From NCBI RefSeq assembly GCF_026210795.1, contig NC_089443.1, positions 4,216,001 through 4,280,000 of the forward strand: a DNA stretch of 64,000 nucleotides. Direction: 5' to 3'. Of this stretch, positions 1 to 10,985 are shown one piece after another. Source of the stretch: Rhizophagus irregularis (taxonomy: Eukaryota > Glomeromycota > Glomeromycetes > Glomerales > Glomeraceae). A program made the position numbers and the translations under genes. The notes below the pieces were generated by a model. That model was not told the DNA's origin, searched no databases, and was given only the letters and a program-made list of their open reading frames with translations. Position 1 is the stretch's first letter. Every line of letters starts with the position of its first letter.

Positions 1-83
1 AATATACATGAATTTAGAGTAAATTTATCATTTTCTAAGTATTTGAGAATCTCATACAAACAATCAGCGGGAAGTTGAGACAT
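1..83 (-). CDS. F-box protein, 5' end only (runs off window)
   Basis: On the minus strand an ATG at 83-81 opens a frame to the left edge. It encodes 27 residues starting MSQLPADCLYEILKYLENDK, almost the same as the start of the F-box gene at 19260. This is the first half of an F-box, the motif that binds Skp1 in SCF ubiquitin ligases. The rest of the gene lies outside the window, so whether it is intact cannot be judged. Confidence 0.72.
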   Translation of the reverse strand, partial: MSQLPADCLYEILKYLENDKFTLNSCI

Positions 84-1883
84 TTTTGTTTTCTTTTTTT
101 TAAAAGATTTAAAATTTTAAAAAGGAGACGTACAGTATGTATGATTGTGTTACAAATATAAGAAACATATGGTTTTACAAATTTTTATTAATTATAATTT
201 TTCTTTTTTTGTATACTTAAAACGCAAATCAAAGTGATACAAGGTATATTGGTTATACCGTAGCATTCAAGATCGCCGATCGTTTTGGTATATAGATACG
301 ATTTTTAAACCAGGTCAAATCAGGGATGTGGCTACGTTTTAATAATTTATCGAAATACTAGGACTCCGAGCAATACATAAAAAAGTATACAAAGTTTGCG
401 TAAAGTTAACATTATTTTTTTTTGGATAATGCCACATTATGTATTTCTGGCCAGAGCTAATAGTAAATGAGTGCCGATCTCTTGTTACCTCTCGGTTCTG
501 AAATACTATTTTGCCGAATATACCGATTGTTGCACGAATCCACCGATCCTCTATCTTTTCGGGGGCAACTTTAAAGGATAAGATTGTGTCAAAAAAAAAA
601 ATCTGTACGCATCTTTTTCAGGGCCGGAATTATAGTAACATCAGTCAGTATTTCAGCGGGAATTATCACAAAAGGAAAGATATGATTATTTTGAAACTCA
701 CTGACCCTTTTACATGCAGTATATTCCTGGGACCTGCAACTTCTTCATTGAACATTATGATTATTTTTAGTTATTATGTTATCACCATTAGAATGTACGC
801 CAGATTATGCAGTGTAACAGTTGGATATGATATATTTTTGCCATTTGCTGATTTTGCTGAAATTTTATAAATATTTCATTGCCAAATTAATAATAAAATG
901 AGACTATTTTAAAGTAAATTTACTTGAAGAAAAAAATAAAATCTTTTCATTTTTATGTATGATATTAAAATCATAAGACCGACTTTATGAAGTTTGGAGT
1001 TGAATTACGGTCATTTAATGGTTAAAAACGGTTAAAACGGTTTAGGAAAATCTGATGATCTGATATTCTTGATTAACAAAATAATCAAAATAATAAATAC
1101 CCCTTTTATTTATCGAAGTACAACAGGAGTGAATGCGTAATTATTTTTAATATCAAATGGGAACGTCTTCAGAATACATAATACATGTGGCATAAAATAA
1201 GCAACTTTTCATTTCTGGAATTACCGACTTACTAACTAAAAAAGGAAAGATTAAAGATTTACAAGTTTACGTAAATAATTTGATTTGAAAATCTTACGCA
1301 AACTTCCTTTATATGTACTTTTCGGTTGATCGCTCGTAGAAATACCACGCCTTTAATCCAGTATCGAGAGAAAGATTCTTAACAACACCGGAACTCGAAA
1401 CATTCTTCAGAAGAAGCGTTCGAGGAAAATGCAATATAACCGGACCATAAATGGTCAGTAGGCGTCACCCATGCACCCCATGCACTTGCAAATTGCCAAG
1501 AAAAACATTTGAAGATCTTCGTCAATTCCGTATACATAATCAGATTACTATCTATAGGAAATCATTTATTTCATGTCAATTCCGTATACGGAATCAGATT
1601 TCTATCTATAGGGAATTCATTTATTTCATTATATGTACGAATATTATAAAAAAGACAAAAAAAGAGCTATTTTTAGATGTTTCACCTTTCAGTCTAGCCT
1701 TTTATGCAGGTAAAGGTCGTGTGCGTAATTATAACACCACAATGGATGTGCATAAAGACAATTAAGTGAGGAGTGAATTTATTGTCACAAAAATTTGTGA
1801 CCTTGCCAAAAAAAAACTAATAAAAATGCCAAGAAATTTTCAAATTATCGACCAATTCATTTGAATCAACAATCGAATTGATC
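84..1883. other. Gene-free AT-rich stretch upstream of the oxidase gene
   Basis: Open frames here (for example 511-870 and 1451-1765) have no recognisable domain and biased composition, so none is called. The 5' flanks of the leftward F-box gene and the rightward oxidase gene must lie here, but no clear promoter motif stands out. The only internal structure seen is the short tandem duplication at 1521-1628. Confidence 0.5.
1521..1628. repeat. Two-copy 54-bp tandem duplication
   Basis: Two adjacent copies begin with GTCAATTCCGTATAC at 1521 and 1575. They differ at only a few positions. No function can be assigned. Confidence 0.75.
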
Positions 1884-4706
1884 ATGATTTTTTATAAATT
1901 ATTTGTTCATCTTTTTTGCGTTATTTTTTGGGCAACTTTAGTTTTATCTAAGCCAATTTTGAACCAAGAACTTATTAAATCCCGGAATTATGAGCCAAAA
2001 AAAAATATTTTCGATATCACTTTAAAAAGAGTTACTTTAGCCCCGGATGGATTTACTCGTAGCTTGGCAACTATTAATGGGCAATACCCTGGTCCAACTA
2101 TAGAAGTCAAAAAAGGAGATCGTATTGTAATAAACGTTCGTAATGAATTAGGAGAACCAACATGTAAGTTACAAAGGAGGTTTTTCTTGGTATGTTTGTC
2201 GAATAATTATTTATTAACAAAACAAATATCTTCAGCAATTCATTCACATGGAATGTTCCAAAGAGGGACTCCTTGGTATGTAATTATCGGCTATAGTTAA
2301 TGAATTTTTTTTTATTAAAATAAATGACTAATTTATCATCAATTTTTAGGTTTGACGGGGTGGCAGGACAAGTGAGTTTAATCAATCCATGTTCTTAAAT
2401 AAGCGTCTTTACGTAACTTACACGTTTCTCGTTCTCTGGTAACATATAACATTGTCAGTCTCAATGTTTGATACCAGACAATTACGCATTTACTTATGAT
2501 TTCACTGTTCCTGATCAAGCCGGCACTTATTGGTAGTAAGTATATACAATTTTCTTTTGAATGGTGAAACTGAAATGTCTCACGTGATGTCACCCAATTT
2601 TAGCCATTCACACGCAATGACGCAATATGTCGATGGAGTTGTTGGAGCGTTAAGTAAGTTAATAATTCATATTTAAGTCGACTATTTTTTTTTTTTGGAA
2701 TTTTACGACGCTTTTTTTTTCGTTTTCATTTTATCAGTCATTCACGATCCTGATGACCCGTATTTAAATGAATACGATGAGGAAATCATCGTCATGTTGA
2801 CTGATTATCATCACACGGAATCAGAAATTTTATTAAAAAAATTCTTGACTCCTTCAAGCGGAGGCGATGAGGTAAATTAAAGTTGATTTATAATTGTTTT
2901 AATTTCATGTTAATTAGTTTATATTTATATTTATATTTATTATAAAAAATTTACATTATTAATAATTTATATTAGCCAGGTAAGGACAATAAGAAATGTC
3001 ATCATACAATGACGCAATAGACGCATGGCGTTAATTTAAACTCTTGTTTAGTTCCCGATAACGGATTGATCAACGGAAAAAATAATTTCGATTGCTCAAA
3101 AGCTCCACATGGATCCAAATGCGTGGATAATTCTGGTCTTGCTAAATTTGAATTTGTTTCTAATAAAAGATATCGTCTTCGTATCATTAATACTAGGTAA
3201 ATTTACGTATTTACGTCATTATAGTATCAATACAATTTAAAATTTTAATAATTCATTATGTGTTGTTTCATATCCTCTTATCTTTCAGCGCATTTTCGGC
3301 ATTCTTCTTTTCAATTGATAAACATGAAATGGAAGTTATAGAAGTAGAAGGTTCCTATACTAAACGGAATAAGATCCATCGTCTTCCTATCAATGTTGCT
3401 CAGAGATATTCCGTTATTGTTACCGCAAACCAACCTGTTGATAATTATATAATGCGTTCGGAATTTCAAAAGACATGTATGCCGGACGATGCCAAAAAAC
3501 TTTCAATTGTAAAAGCTATTGTACATTATGATGGAGCCCCAGAAGATTCTGCGCCAAAGGACGTACCATGGAAAGATTTCTTGGAAGAATGTATTGATTT
3601 AAAACATGAAACTTTGCAGCCATTATGTGAAGAAAATCTTCCTAAAGCAACAAAAAAGATGGAACTTACAATCACTTTTCATAATGATTCATCAGGGGTT
3701 GTTAGAGCTTTTTTGAATGAATCTTCTTATGAACCCGATATAAAATTTCCGACTTTATCAAGAATCTTTGCAGGAAAAGCGAATAACTTTCCACGAGATA
3801 GAAATGCCTATATTTTTGATACTCCTGGAGAAGTAGTTGATATTACTTTTATCAGTAAGGATAATTATTATGATTATTTTTAATTATTATTTAAAAGAGA
3901 TTTTAAATAACACGTTCGTTTAGATACTGACGAAGGAGACCACCCGTTTCACATGGTAATTTTAAATTATGTTATTGTTCCGTCGATTAGCAAATATGCA
4001 GGATTTTAATGACCTATGATAATTGGTCACCGCAGTATTCCTGACCGGACTATGACTTGGTGGTCGAAAACCGATAACTTTCAGTTATTTCCACTAACTA
4101 TTAATTGCAATGATGTGTGAGCGATTATCTAATTTTTCCTTTTACAAAAAAATTTAGCATGGACATCAATTTTGGGTACTTGGATTCGGTAATGGAACTC
4201 ATGTTGATAAAAAATCATTGAATACAGTTAATCCAATCAAGCGTGATACTTCAACAATACCTGCCAGCGGGTAAGAAATATTTTTTTTTTTTATCTTTTT
4301 AAACGTAAAATTTCTAATAATTATTCTTTCTTTAGATGGACTGTTTTAAGATTCGTCCCGGATAATCCTGGAGTTTTTGGAATACATTGTCACATGATAT
4401 GTTAATCGTTTCCTTGGTTTATAATATTCTTTCTTTTTTTTGAAATATTGACTAACATTTATTTATTTTTTTTTCATTTTATTCTTTTATACGAGGCAAG
4501 TAAAAATTTTTGTAACAAAATTATGATTGTAGCTCACAATTTTGACGTAATGACATAAATTCATTATTTTTTTTATTTATTTATTTATATAGTGGCATTT
4601 GCAATCTGGTCTTTTGATGCAGTTAATCGAATTCCCAGAAAAGATTAAGAAGATGGATCCTCCGCAAGAATGGGTTGATTTATGTAAACTGAATACGAAA
4701 TATTAA
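1884..4706 (+). CDS. Secreted multicopper oxidase (laccase/ferroxidase type), 14 exons
   Basis: Multicopper oxidases oxidise phenols or Fe(II) and reduce O2 to water. Reading across introns gives exons 1884-2163, 2236-2275, 2350-2371, 2459-2535, 2604-2653, 2738-2871, 2976-2979, 3052-3196, 3289-3854, 3924-3955, 4158-4270, 4336-4396, 4493-4495 and 4593-4706. These total 1641 nt, or 546 residues, normal for the family. Residues 1-22 are a hydrophobic signal peptide. All four copper motifs are visible: HSHG (about 96-99), YHSHAM, HPFHMHGH and HCHMEWHLQSGL, the last with Leu at the axial position. There is no C-terminal membrane helix, unlike yeast Fet3, so secretion is likely. Exon 7 is 4 nt and exon 13 is 3 nt, between non-GT-AG introns. 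Most introns are 60-110 nt; the one at 3956-4157 is 202 nt. The start is the ATG at 1884, directly before the signal peptide. Laccase versus ferroxidase cannot be settled by eye. Confidence 0.88.
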
Positions 4707-5459
4707 ATTAATTATATAAACATTATTTAACGCTGCTTTTATGTACTTTTAGGTAATTTAAATAATATTAACTAATTATAATTTAGCTTGAAGATAATAA
4801 TGCCGAAAAGCTTGTGTAATGTGTTTAGCTTTAATCGTAGTATTATTTTAATAAATTTGTTGTTCGTACTAACCATGAAATTCAATACTATGAAATTCAA
4901 TATATGGTTAGTTTGATGCCTAAATATAGCTTAAACTTTTCCAGCATTTTTATATTAATTAAATAAAAAAAAATTTTATCTAGTATTCTTTTACCATTAC
5001 CGGTTAAATAAAAAAAAATAATGAAAGATTTCGGTAAATGTCAATTATTATGTAATCAAAATTTCTCATTCAAAGTTAAAAAAATTTGGACAAATGTTAT
5101 AGGATTAAATATATCTATATAAAAATAAATAAGTTTTTTTTTTTACAAATATATAATAATTACATCAAAATATTTGATCATAAAAAAAAAAAATGATTCT
5201 ATTTTTTTATGAAGAAATATTGACTTTATTTAAAAAAATTTTAATAAATATCTCTTTTTTTTGAAAAAAAAGAGAAAAAGAAAAAAAAATCGGTTAAGAA
5301 AAATATTAGTAAAAAAAAAAGTATCTATTTCCTTACATAAAAAAAAATAAATAAATAAATACTATGCCAGCAAAACTCACTTTAATTTGTGTAATTCATT
5401 CAATTGTCGAACGAGAAAGTAATAATTTTATTATAAAAAGAAACTATTAGAAGAAAATA
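4707..5459. other. Gene-free 3' flank of the oxidase gene
   Basis: Very AT-rich with long A and T runs (5110-5350). No coding pattern, terminal repeat or hairpin is evident. The polyadenylation region of the oxidase should lie in its first part (AATAAATTTG near 4850). Confidence 0.4.
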
Positions 5460-5466
5460 ATACACA

Positions 5467-5826
5467 ATGAAATTAAAAATAATAATTTCCTTTTTTCCAA
5501 TTTCCAAAAATCCATCAGTTCCAAAATGGATTCCCGAGTTTACATCTGGTGATGTAGTTAGGTTCACAGGAAATTTTTCTCAATGAGAAACCTCCTCATG
5601 ATGGTAATTTTTAATTTATAATTTATGTAAAAAAAAAAATAACACCCAAAGAAAATAATTATTAATTCTTTTTTTAAAAATTAAAAAATAAAAAAATAAA
5701 TTAGATGACAGCTAATGCAGGAAAGGGAAATGTTGCTGATAAATTTAATATAAAATGTAGATACTTAAAAGCGGATGAGAGAATTGATAATAAAGCGAAA
5801 AAAATCCATAAACAGATTTTTTCTTA
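5467..5826 (+). pseudogene. Remnant of a small two-exon gene, unrecognised
   Basis: An ATG at 5467 starts a hydrophobic stretch, followed by PKWIPEFTSGDVVRFTGNFS, a stop, and in another frame LNEKPPHD ending at a GT near 5602. After an AT-rich gap ending in TTAG at 5703, a second coding-like stretch reads MTANAGKGNVADKF and ends at TAA 5826. The two parts do not join in frame, and the first is interrupted. It looks like a decayed secreted-protein gene. I do not recognise the family, and composition is the only other support. Confidence 0.3.
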
Positions 5827-6754
5827 ATATATTCTACATTATTACAAACAAAAAACATAATTACACAACTCACAATAAATAAATATTAACTAAAAAATAT
5901 TAAAGGGCGTGCCAACTTGATTCCTGACGCCACCCTAGTTAAAATAGAAAATTATAAATAACTCTTTGAGCTAATATCTTGAACTATTACAATAAAATTC
6001 AATCATTTATAACGGGCTCATGTGCTCTTACATAAATTAAATTCTCAATCGTATTTATGCCACAAATAAACAATCTTGTTATAAGCAATAATAAATAAGC
6101 GGCTGTGTTTATTTTTGAATCTGTGTTATGTTTGGGACATGCGTTATGTTGTGCTAATAATAATAATAATACAACTATCAACTTTAGAATGTTGTGATCT
6201 TGTGTATTAGTTGCAACTTGTGTCACAGCGTACGCAATCACAACTCTGTTACGCAACTAATCATAACGATTAAAAATCAAACTATTATTTGAAATTTTTT
6301 TTTTTTTTTTTTTGAATGATAAAAAGAGTAAGAATGGAGTATTATTATAATGAGAAATAATGAATTTTTGATATTCTGCTGAATATGTAAACATATTGAT
6401 CTTCAAATATATATATAAATAGTAAATCGAGTAATAAAAAAAGCAGGAATGAAGAAAAATCATGAATTGAGATGAAGAACTTACTACGAATCAAGAAATT
6501 TAGTTCATTCTTTATTATATTTGGTTTCCTAATGATGTGTTTTAAATCATTAAATGGTTTATTAAAGACCAATTTATTTTTTCATGCTAATCTGTTTATG
6601 ATCTACTATGACTTAAAAACTTATGATTAATAAACATAAGTAGAACATTATAAGCTTAATATATTATATATTATATAAAATAGGTATAAAACCATATGTA
6701 CTGTATATATAAATGAAGCGTTTTTGATAAAAATATTTTTACTATTCATTAATA
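5827..6754. other. Intergenic stretch before the Ubl-ART gene
   Basis: Mostly AT-rich. Minus-strand frames at 5999-6572 are hydrophobic and low-complexity, with no domain, and are not called. A T-run lies at 6294-6313. ATATTATATATTATATAAAA at 6660-6679 is a plausible TATA region about 75-95 bp upstream of the next start codon. Confidence 0.35.
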
Positions 6755-7775
6755 ATGAAAATGTCAAACTCACTTTTAGCCGCAGCATTAAGTGCTATTA
6801 CGAACAATAAAATTGCTACTCATGATGATAATTCTAAAGAAAAAATTGGGGAATGTATTAAATATAATAATAAGTCTTTTTTAGTTGGAGGTAAAGTATA
6901 TACATCACCCCGAGATGGAGATATATACGTTGAAACATTATCTGGTATAACTGTATCATTATATGTCGATTTCAATGATACACTTGATCAAGTAAAGGCG
7001 AGAATTCCAATTGAAGGTGTATCACCAGATCAAACAAGATTTGTTCTTGACGACAAACAACTTGAAGATGAACGTACTCTAACGGATTACGATATGCAAG
7101 ATAATTCTACACTACAATTAGTTTTGAAATTAAGAGATGACGACAGCAGTGATGAAATTGTGGCTTTACACTTTCAATCTAATCATTTTGCTCCAAAATA
7201 TGATCGTGATTTTACGGATGTAAATGATAATGGAGAAACTTTTTTTATGCGGGGAAATTTTAGGTACAAACGACCTTGTGGTTGGAAAAGATTTGCTATC
7301 AATGTTCTTGATAAATATGAAGATAACATTTGGTTAGGTGCTGATAAAAGTAGACAATTCCCAACAAGTTCGGTACAAGATGAGTGGCCAGGTATTTGTT
7401 ATTTATAGTAAATTTCTCTCATCTATGTCAATTTCTTTCAAAGTTCAAACAATTCATTTATTTTTAATAGTATCTTATCATGGAACTGCCCAACATAATT
7501 GTAATTCAATCGCTAGAGATGGAAATTTCTCTTGTAAGAAACCATTACCATTTGGATACGGATTTTATTCCACTCCAGATATTGATGTCGCATCTAAATA
7601 TGCCGTTAAATTTACTTATGAAGGAGATGACTATCTGGTTGTGTTCCAAAATAGAGTTAACCCAAAGAATTTGATTAGAATTCCAAATATAGAAACTGGA
7701 ATCGGTGAATATTGGATTTCACCCGATGGGAATAATTTACGTCCTTACGGTATCTGTATTAAGAAACTCGAGTAA
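6755..7775 (+). CDS. Ubiquitin-like domain fused to PARP-like ADP-ribosyltransferase domain
   Basis: Exons 6755-7391 and 7471-7775 (GT-AG intron) give 313 residues. Residues about 55-128 are a clear ubiquitin fold: VETLSGITVSLYV, then KQLEDERTLTDYDMQ and LQLVLKLRDD. The end is LRDD instead of LRGG, so conjugation through this end is unlikely. After a linker with GWKRFAINVLDKYED comes WPVSYHGT (His216), FGYGFYSTPDIDVASKYA (Tyr245) and IGEYWI (Glu292). These match in order and spacing the H-Y-E triad of PARP/diphtheria-toxin-type ADP-ribosyltransferases. Transfer of ADP-ribose from NAD to a protein is inferred from the triad, not shown. The last 143 bp are copied in the distal inverted arm (57847-57989). 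Alternative: an inactive NAD-binding relative. Confidence 0.75.
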
Positions 7776-7959
7776 TTATTTTAAATTAACCTTTTTTTTT
7801 ATATGAAACCTTTAATATATTTAAATAAATTTATTTATCACACTGGTTTATTATTTTTTTGTACTAAACATTTGCAGTGAAGATTCTCAGAACGCGGTTA
7901 ATTGATAAAGTTGGATTAAAAATAATAAATTTAACTTATCGACATACAATTTCTTTGAA

Positions 7960-8300
7960 TTATCCCCTCATCTGTAACGCAGGCAAAATTTGCTTGCGAA
8001 CTTTTTGAATTTAAATTACTATATATTAAGCATATTAAAATATGGCAAAATTGGCATAACATTGCACAACCCTTCATCTATAATGCATCCAATTTTGAAA
8101 ATTTAAATTTTATGTGATAAGCAAAATTAGTAATAAATTATTATCGCAAATATCTCGCAGGCAAATTTGCATGCGAAATTTTTAAATTGGTTTATGAAGC
8201 TCTTTACTTAAATTTTTCATGCAGGGAATTATGATTTGTGTTATGTATTACAAAATTGCAGGCAAATTTGCCTGGGAATCTTATGATCTTTGGCAATTTT
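7960..8300. repeat. Cluster of palindromic GCAGGCAAATTTGC motifs
   Basis: Three variants of a palindrome built on GCAGGCAAATTTGCCTGC occur near 7979, 8158 and 8261. The same cluster is in the other arm (about 57300-57640). It probably belongs to an old nonautonomous element or a fold-back structure. No coding sequence lies between the Ubl-ART stop and the secreted-protein gene. Confidence 0.5.
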
Positions 8301-8842
8301 TCGTAACACGCAAAATTCCATCAGTACTATACTAGTACTATACTTTTGATGAAAGTAAATTATTTTAAATTTTTTTTTTTCTGGAAAACTAAGTCCCAGA
8401 TGGCCGCCTTAGCCATTTTTTTATATTATCATTTTTTTTATTTTTTATTTTTTTTATCATTACTTTATTATTTCATTTATCTTTATTTTTTTATGTCACT
8501 TGTAAAGTAGATGATATAATATCACTAATTGAGAAAATGTTGATACAAGTTTGGAAAAAATTTCTTGGAATAGATATATAAAGTCGGAATACAAATTATA
8601 AATCATATAACAAGATTATAAATCATAACCTGTTCACAAACACAAATAACAAGTCAGGTAATTTATATAATAGATATAAATAATTGATTTGATTTCAAAT
8701 ATTTCTATACAGAAAATTAAACTATTTGTTTTTCTACTTAATAAGAAAAATACCTTCTGTTATCTCAACTACAGGATATATTACTAGAACAAATACAATT
8801 ACTCCTGTGAATTCTTCCAATAGTAATCAATCATCTGATTTA

Positions 8843-9250
8843 TTATTCCCAGAAACATTTATCATAAACTATAGCCATATTAAAAGAATCTTTAATAACA
8901 AAACCAGCATCTTTTAAATGAATATGTATATCGTTACAATATATCCCATTTACCCAGCCATCCCACCAAAAAAATGGTCCTTGATGATTTGTACCACCCA
9001 CTGTATGCATAGAGAGTTTATATCCTATTGACCAAACTGGAGATGTCTTTGACGAAGAGCCTCCAACTGGTATGTTACATTCATTCGATATCTCATTTTG
9101 ATGATAATCGTACCAATGAATGCATATTTTATTTAAACCCTCAGTATATCCTCGTGGATTAAACGCTACTTTATGTTCGGAATATGAATAGGAAGTATTG
9201 ATAACAGATAATAAAATTATCAACAATCCTAAATTTTGTACGAACATCAT
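8843..9250 (-). CDS. Small secreted cysteine-containing protein (copy A), candidate effector
   Basis: Intronless frame of 135 residues. It starts MMFVQNLGLLIILLSVINTS, a good signal peptide with cleavage likely near residue 22. The mature part has four cysteines (KICIHW, NECNI, IYCND, DKCFWE), enough for two disulfides, and an aromatic block GPFFWWDGWVNG. No known domain is recognised. It lies inside the proximal inverted arm; its partner at 56312 is about 82% identical in protein although flanking noncoding DNA is about 97-98% identical. The signal peptide is nearly unchanged and the mature part carries the differences. A secreted role at the host or environmental interface is inferred from size, signal peptide and this divergence. 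Confidence 0.75.
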   Translation of the reverse strand: MMFVQNLGLLIILLSVINTSYSYSEHKVAFNPRGYTEGLNKICIHWYDYHQNEISNECNIPVGGSSSKTSPVWSIGYKLSMHTVGGTNHQGPFFWWDGWVNGIYCNDIHIHLKDAGFVIKDSFNMAIVYDKCFWE

Positions 9251-10392
9251 AATTAATAAATACTACTTTTTTATAAGTAAATTAATATTTTACCATCTCT
9301 CAATTTATAATAAAATTTTGGCCTATATATACAGAAATTCATTATCGCGTAATCTCTATAATAATTGACTAAACGGAATTTAAGTCACGTGACATAAATG
9401 ATCATAAAAAGTCTTGGCATTAATTGTAACGTTTTACCCCTTGTAATTGACTTAGATTCACTACTCTTTTAGAAATAAAATAAAAATAACGTTTTACCCC
9501 TTTTTTCTTTTTAAAAATGGTTTTTTTTTTCACCACATGTCTAGATCCGAAAAAAGATTGGCAATAATATTTAGTTGATTTTACTTCTGAGCCTATGATT
9601 GGTTCTTTCTCCGAAAAAACTTATTTTTGAGAGAGGGCATGTTTCTGATCCCTGTTAGGAAATATAAATGATATACTGCAAATCAGTATTATGGTACCTT
9701 GATTTAAATTAACTTTTCTCCCTCTATTTTTGAAACTTTCAAAGGTAATTTAAACACATATAATATGTTTAAAGCACTCCTTCTCTTTTTTAAAATTGAT
9801 TTAAACACATATACATCCTTTTTTTATTTTTTTTTAATTATTTAATTTGGAAAACTTTTATGTTTAAAGCACCCCCTATATTTTCTAAAATTGAGTGGTA
9901 CCGAATATTTTCGACTTTACCGAAAATTTTTGAAATTTTTAATATGTTTAAATGTCATGTTTGTTTTGTTTAAATTATTCCCTCCCCTCCCCCTCAAATT
10001 TTTGAGCCATAAAGGACGTTATACTAATTATTAGTTTGGAGAATGTGATGTTACTACGTTAAATACGGTATCAATGTTTTTTTTTTCTGTTCTGTTTAAT
10101 ATATACGGATCATCCGAATCATCTGTGAAACTCTAACGGATGACTCGAATGAATTTTGAATTGGATAAATCCAAGAAACAACATGAAAAAGATTATAAAT
10201 ATGGATTTTGTTATTTTTAATTATAATTCCATTCCAGTAATCCCTTATGGACTTATGGAATAACATATATGTTAACAAAAAACAGAATTAACTGAAATTT
10301 ATGGATTTGAATAATTCTATAATTTGAATAGACCTTTCCATACATTGGATGGGACAATACATTTCATATTTTAAATAGATTTACAACAACAA
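9251..10392. other. Noncoding part of proximal arm
   Basis: No gene is supported. The 5' flank of the secreted-protein gene lies at 9251-9350; a TATATATA-like run near 9325 could serve its minus-strand promoter. Short repeated tracts with AATTTAAACACATA (about 9747 and 9801) recur and form a fold-back in the other arm. Confidence 0.45.
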
Positions 10393-10985
10393 ACCCGACG
10401 CTCACAAATCACAATCCGACAAATCATAATCCCGAAACTTCAGAATCCCGTAACCATATTATACCCGACATTTTTTATAGACGTAATAATATTATTGCAA
10501 TATTTTGTAATAAATATGTAATAATTTTTAAAATATCGCAAAATTATAATTTCTATTGTAAAAATTAATAATTTTTTTTTAATATTTAATAATTTTAGCA
10601 AAAATAAATGGTTTATTATTATTATTATTATTATTTTATTAATGTTTAATAATACATCGCAAAAATTAAGAATCACTTCGCAAATATTAATGATTTATTG
10701 TAAAAATGCAAATCATAAAATTTTGTAAATTTTATAAATTTTATTTATTTTGATTTTTTTTTTTAAAAAAAATAAAAATTTAAATTATTACGTCATAAAG
10801 TCATAAAGATATAATAATTTTATTTATTTTTTTACAGTAATATACTGATTAAAGATTTTAATAAATAATTTTTTAGAATTTCTATATGATTATGTCATTA
10901 TATTTCAATTGCTAGGAGGATAGTTTCGGGTAATGAATGTCGGGAATAATGGGTTACGTGATTCTGAAGTATTGTCGGGACTCCC
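10393..10985. mobile_element. Nonautonomous element with terminal inverted repeats (proximal copy)
   Basis: The left end has CCCGACGCTCACAAATCACA, then CCGAAACTTCAGAATCCCGTAA and CCCGACATT. The right end read on the minus strand has CCGACAATACTTCAGAATCACG, CCCATTATT and CCCGACATT. These are imperfect terminal inverted repeats around a noncoding AT-rich core of about 0.6 kb. The same element is in the other arm, so it predates the duplication. The exact outer ends and the superfamily are not certain. Confidence 0.55.

Noticed and set aside
511-870. 119-codon frame near the left edge
   Set aside because: No recognisable motif; composition could arise by chance in this DNA. Left uncalled.
5999-6572. 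Overlapping minus-strand frames before the Ubl-ART gene
   Set aside because: Low-complexity hydrophobic composition, no domain, mutual overlap; not supported as genes.
8726-8917. 63-codon plus-strand frame beside the secreted-protein gene
   Set aside because: It overlaps the 3' end of the conserved minus-strand gene and has no own support.
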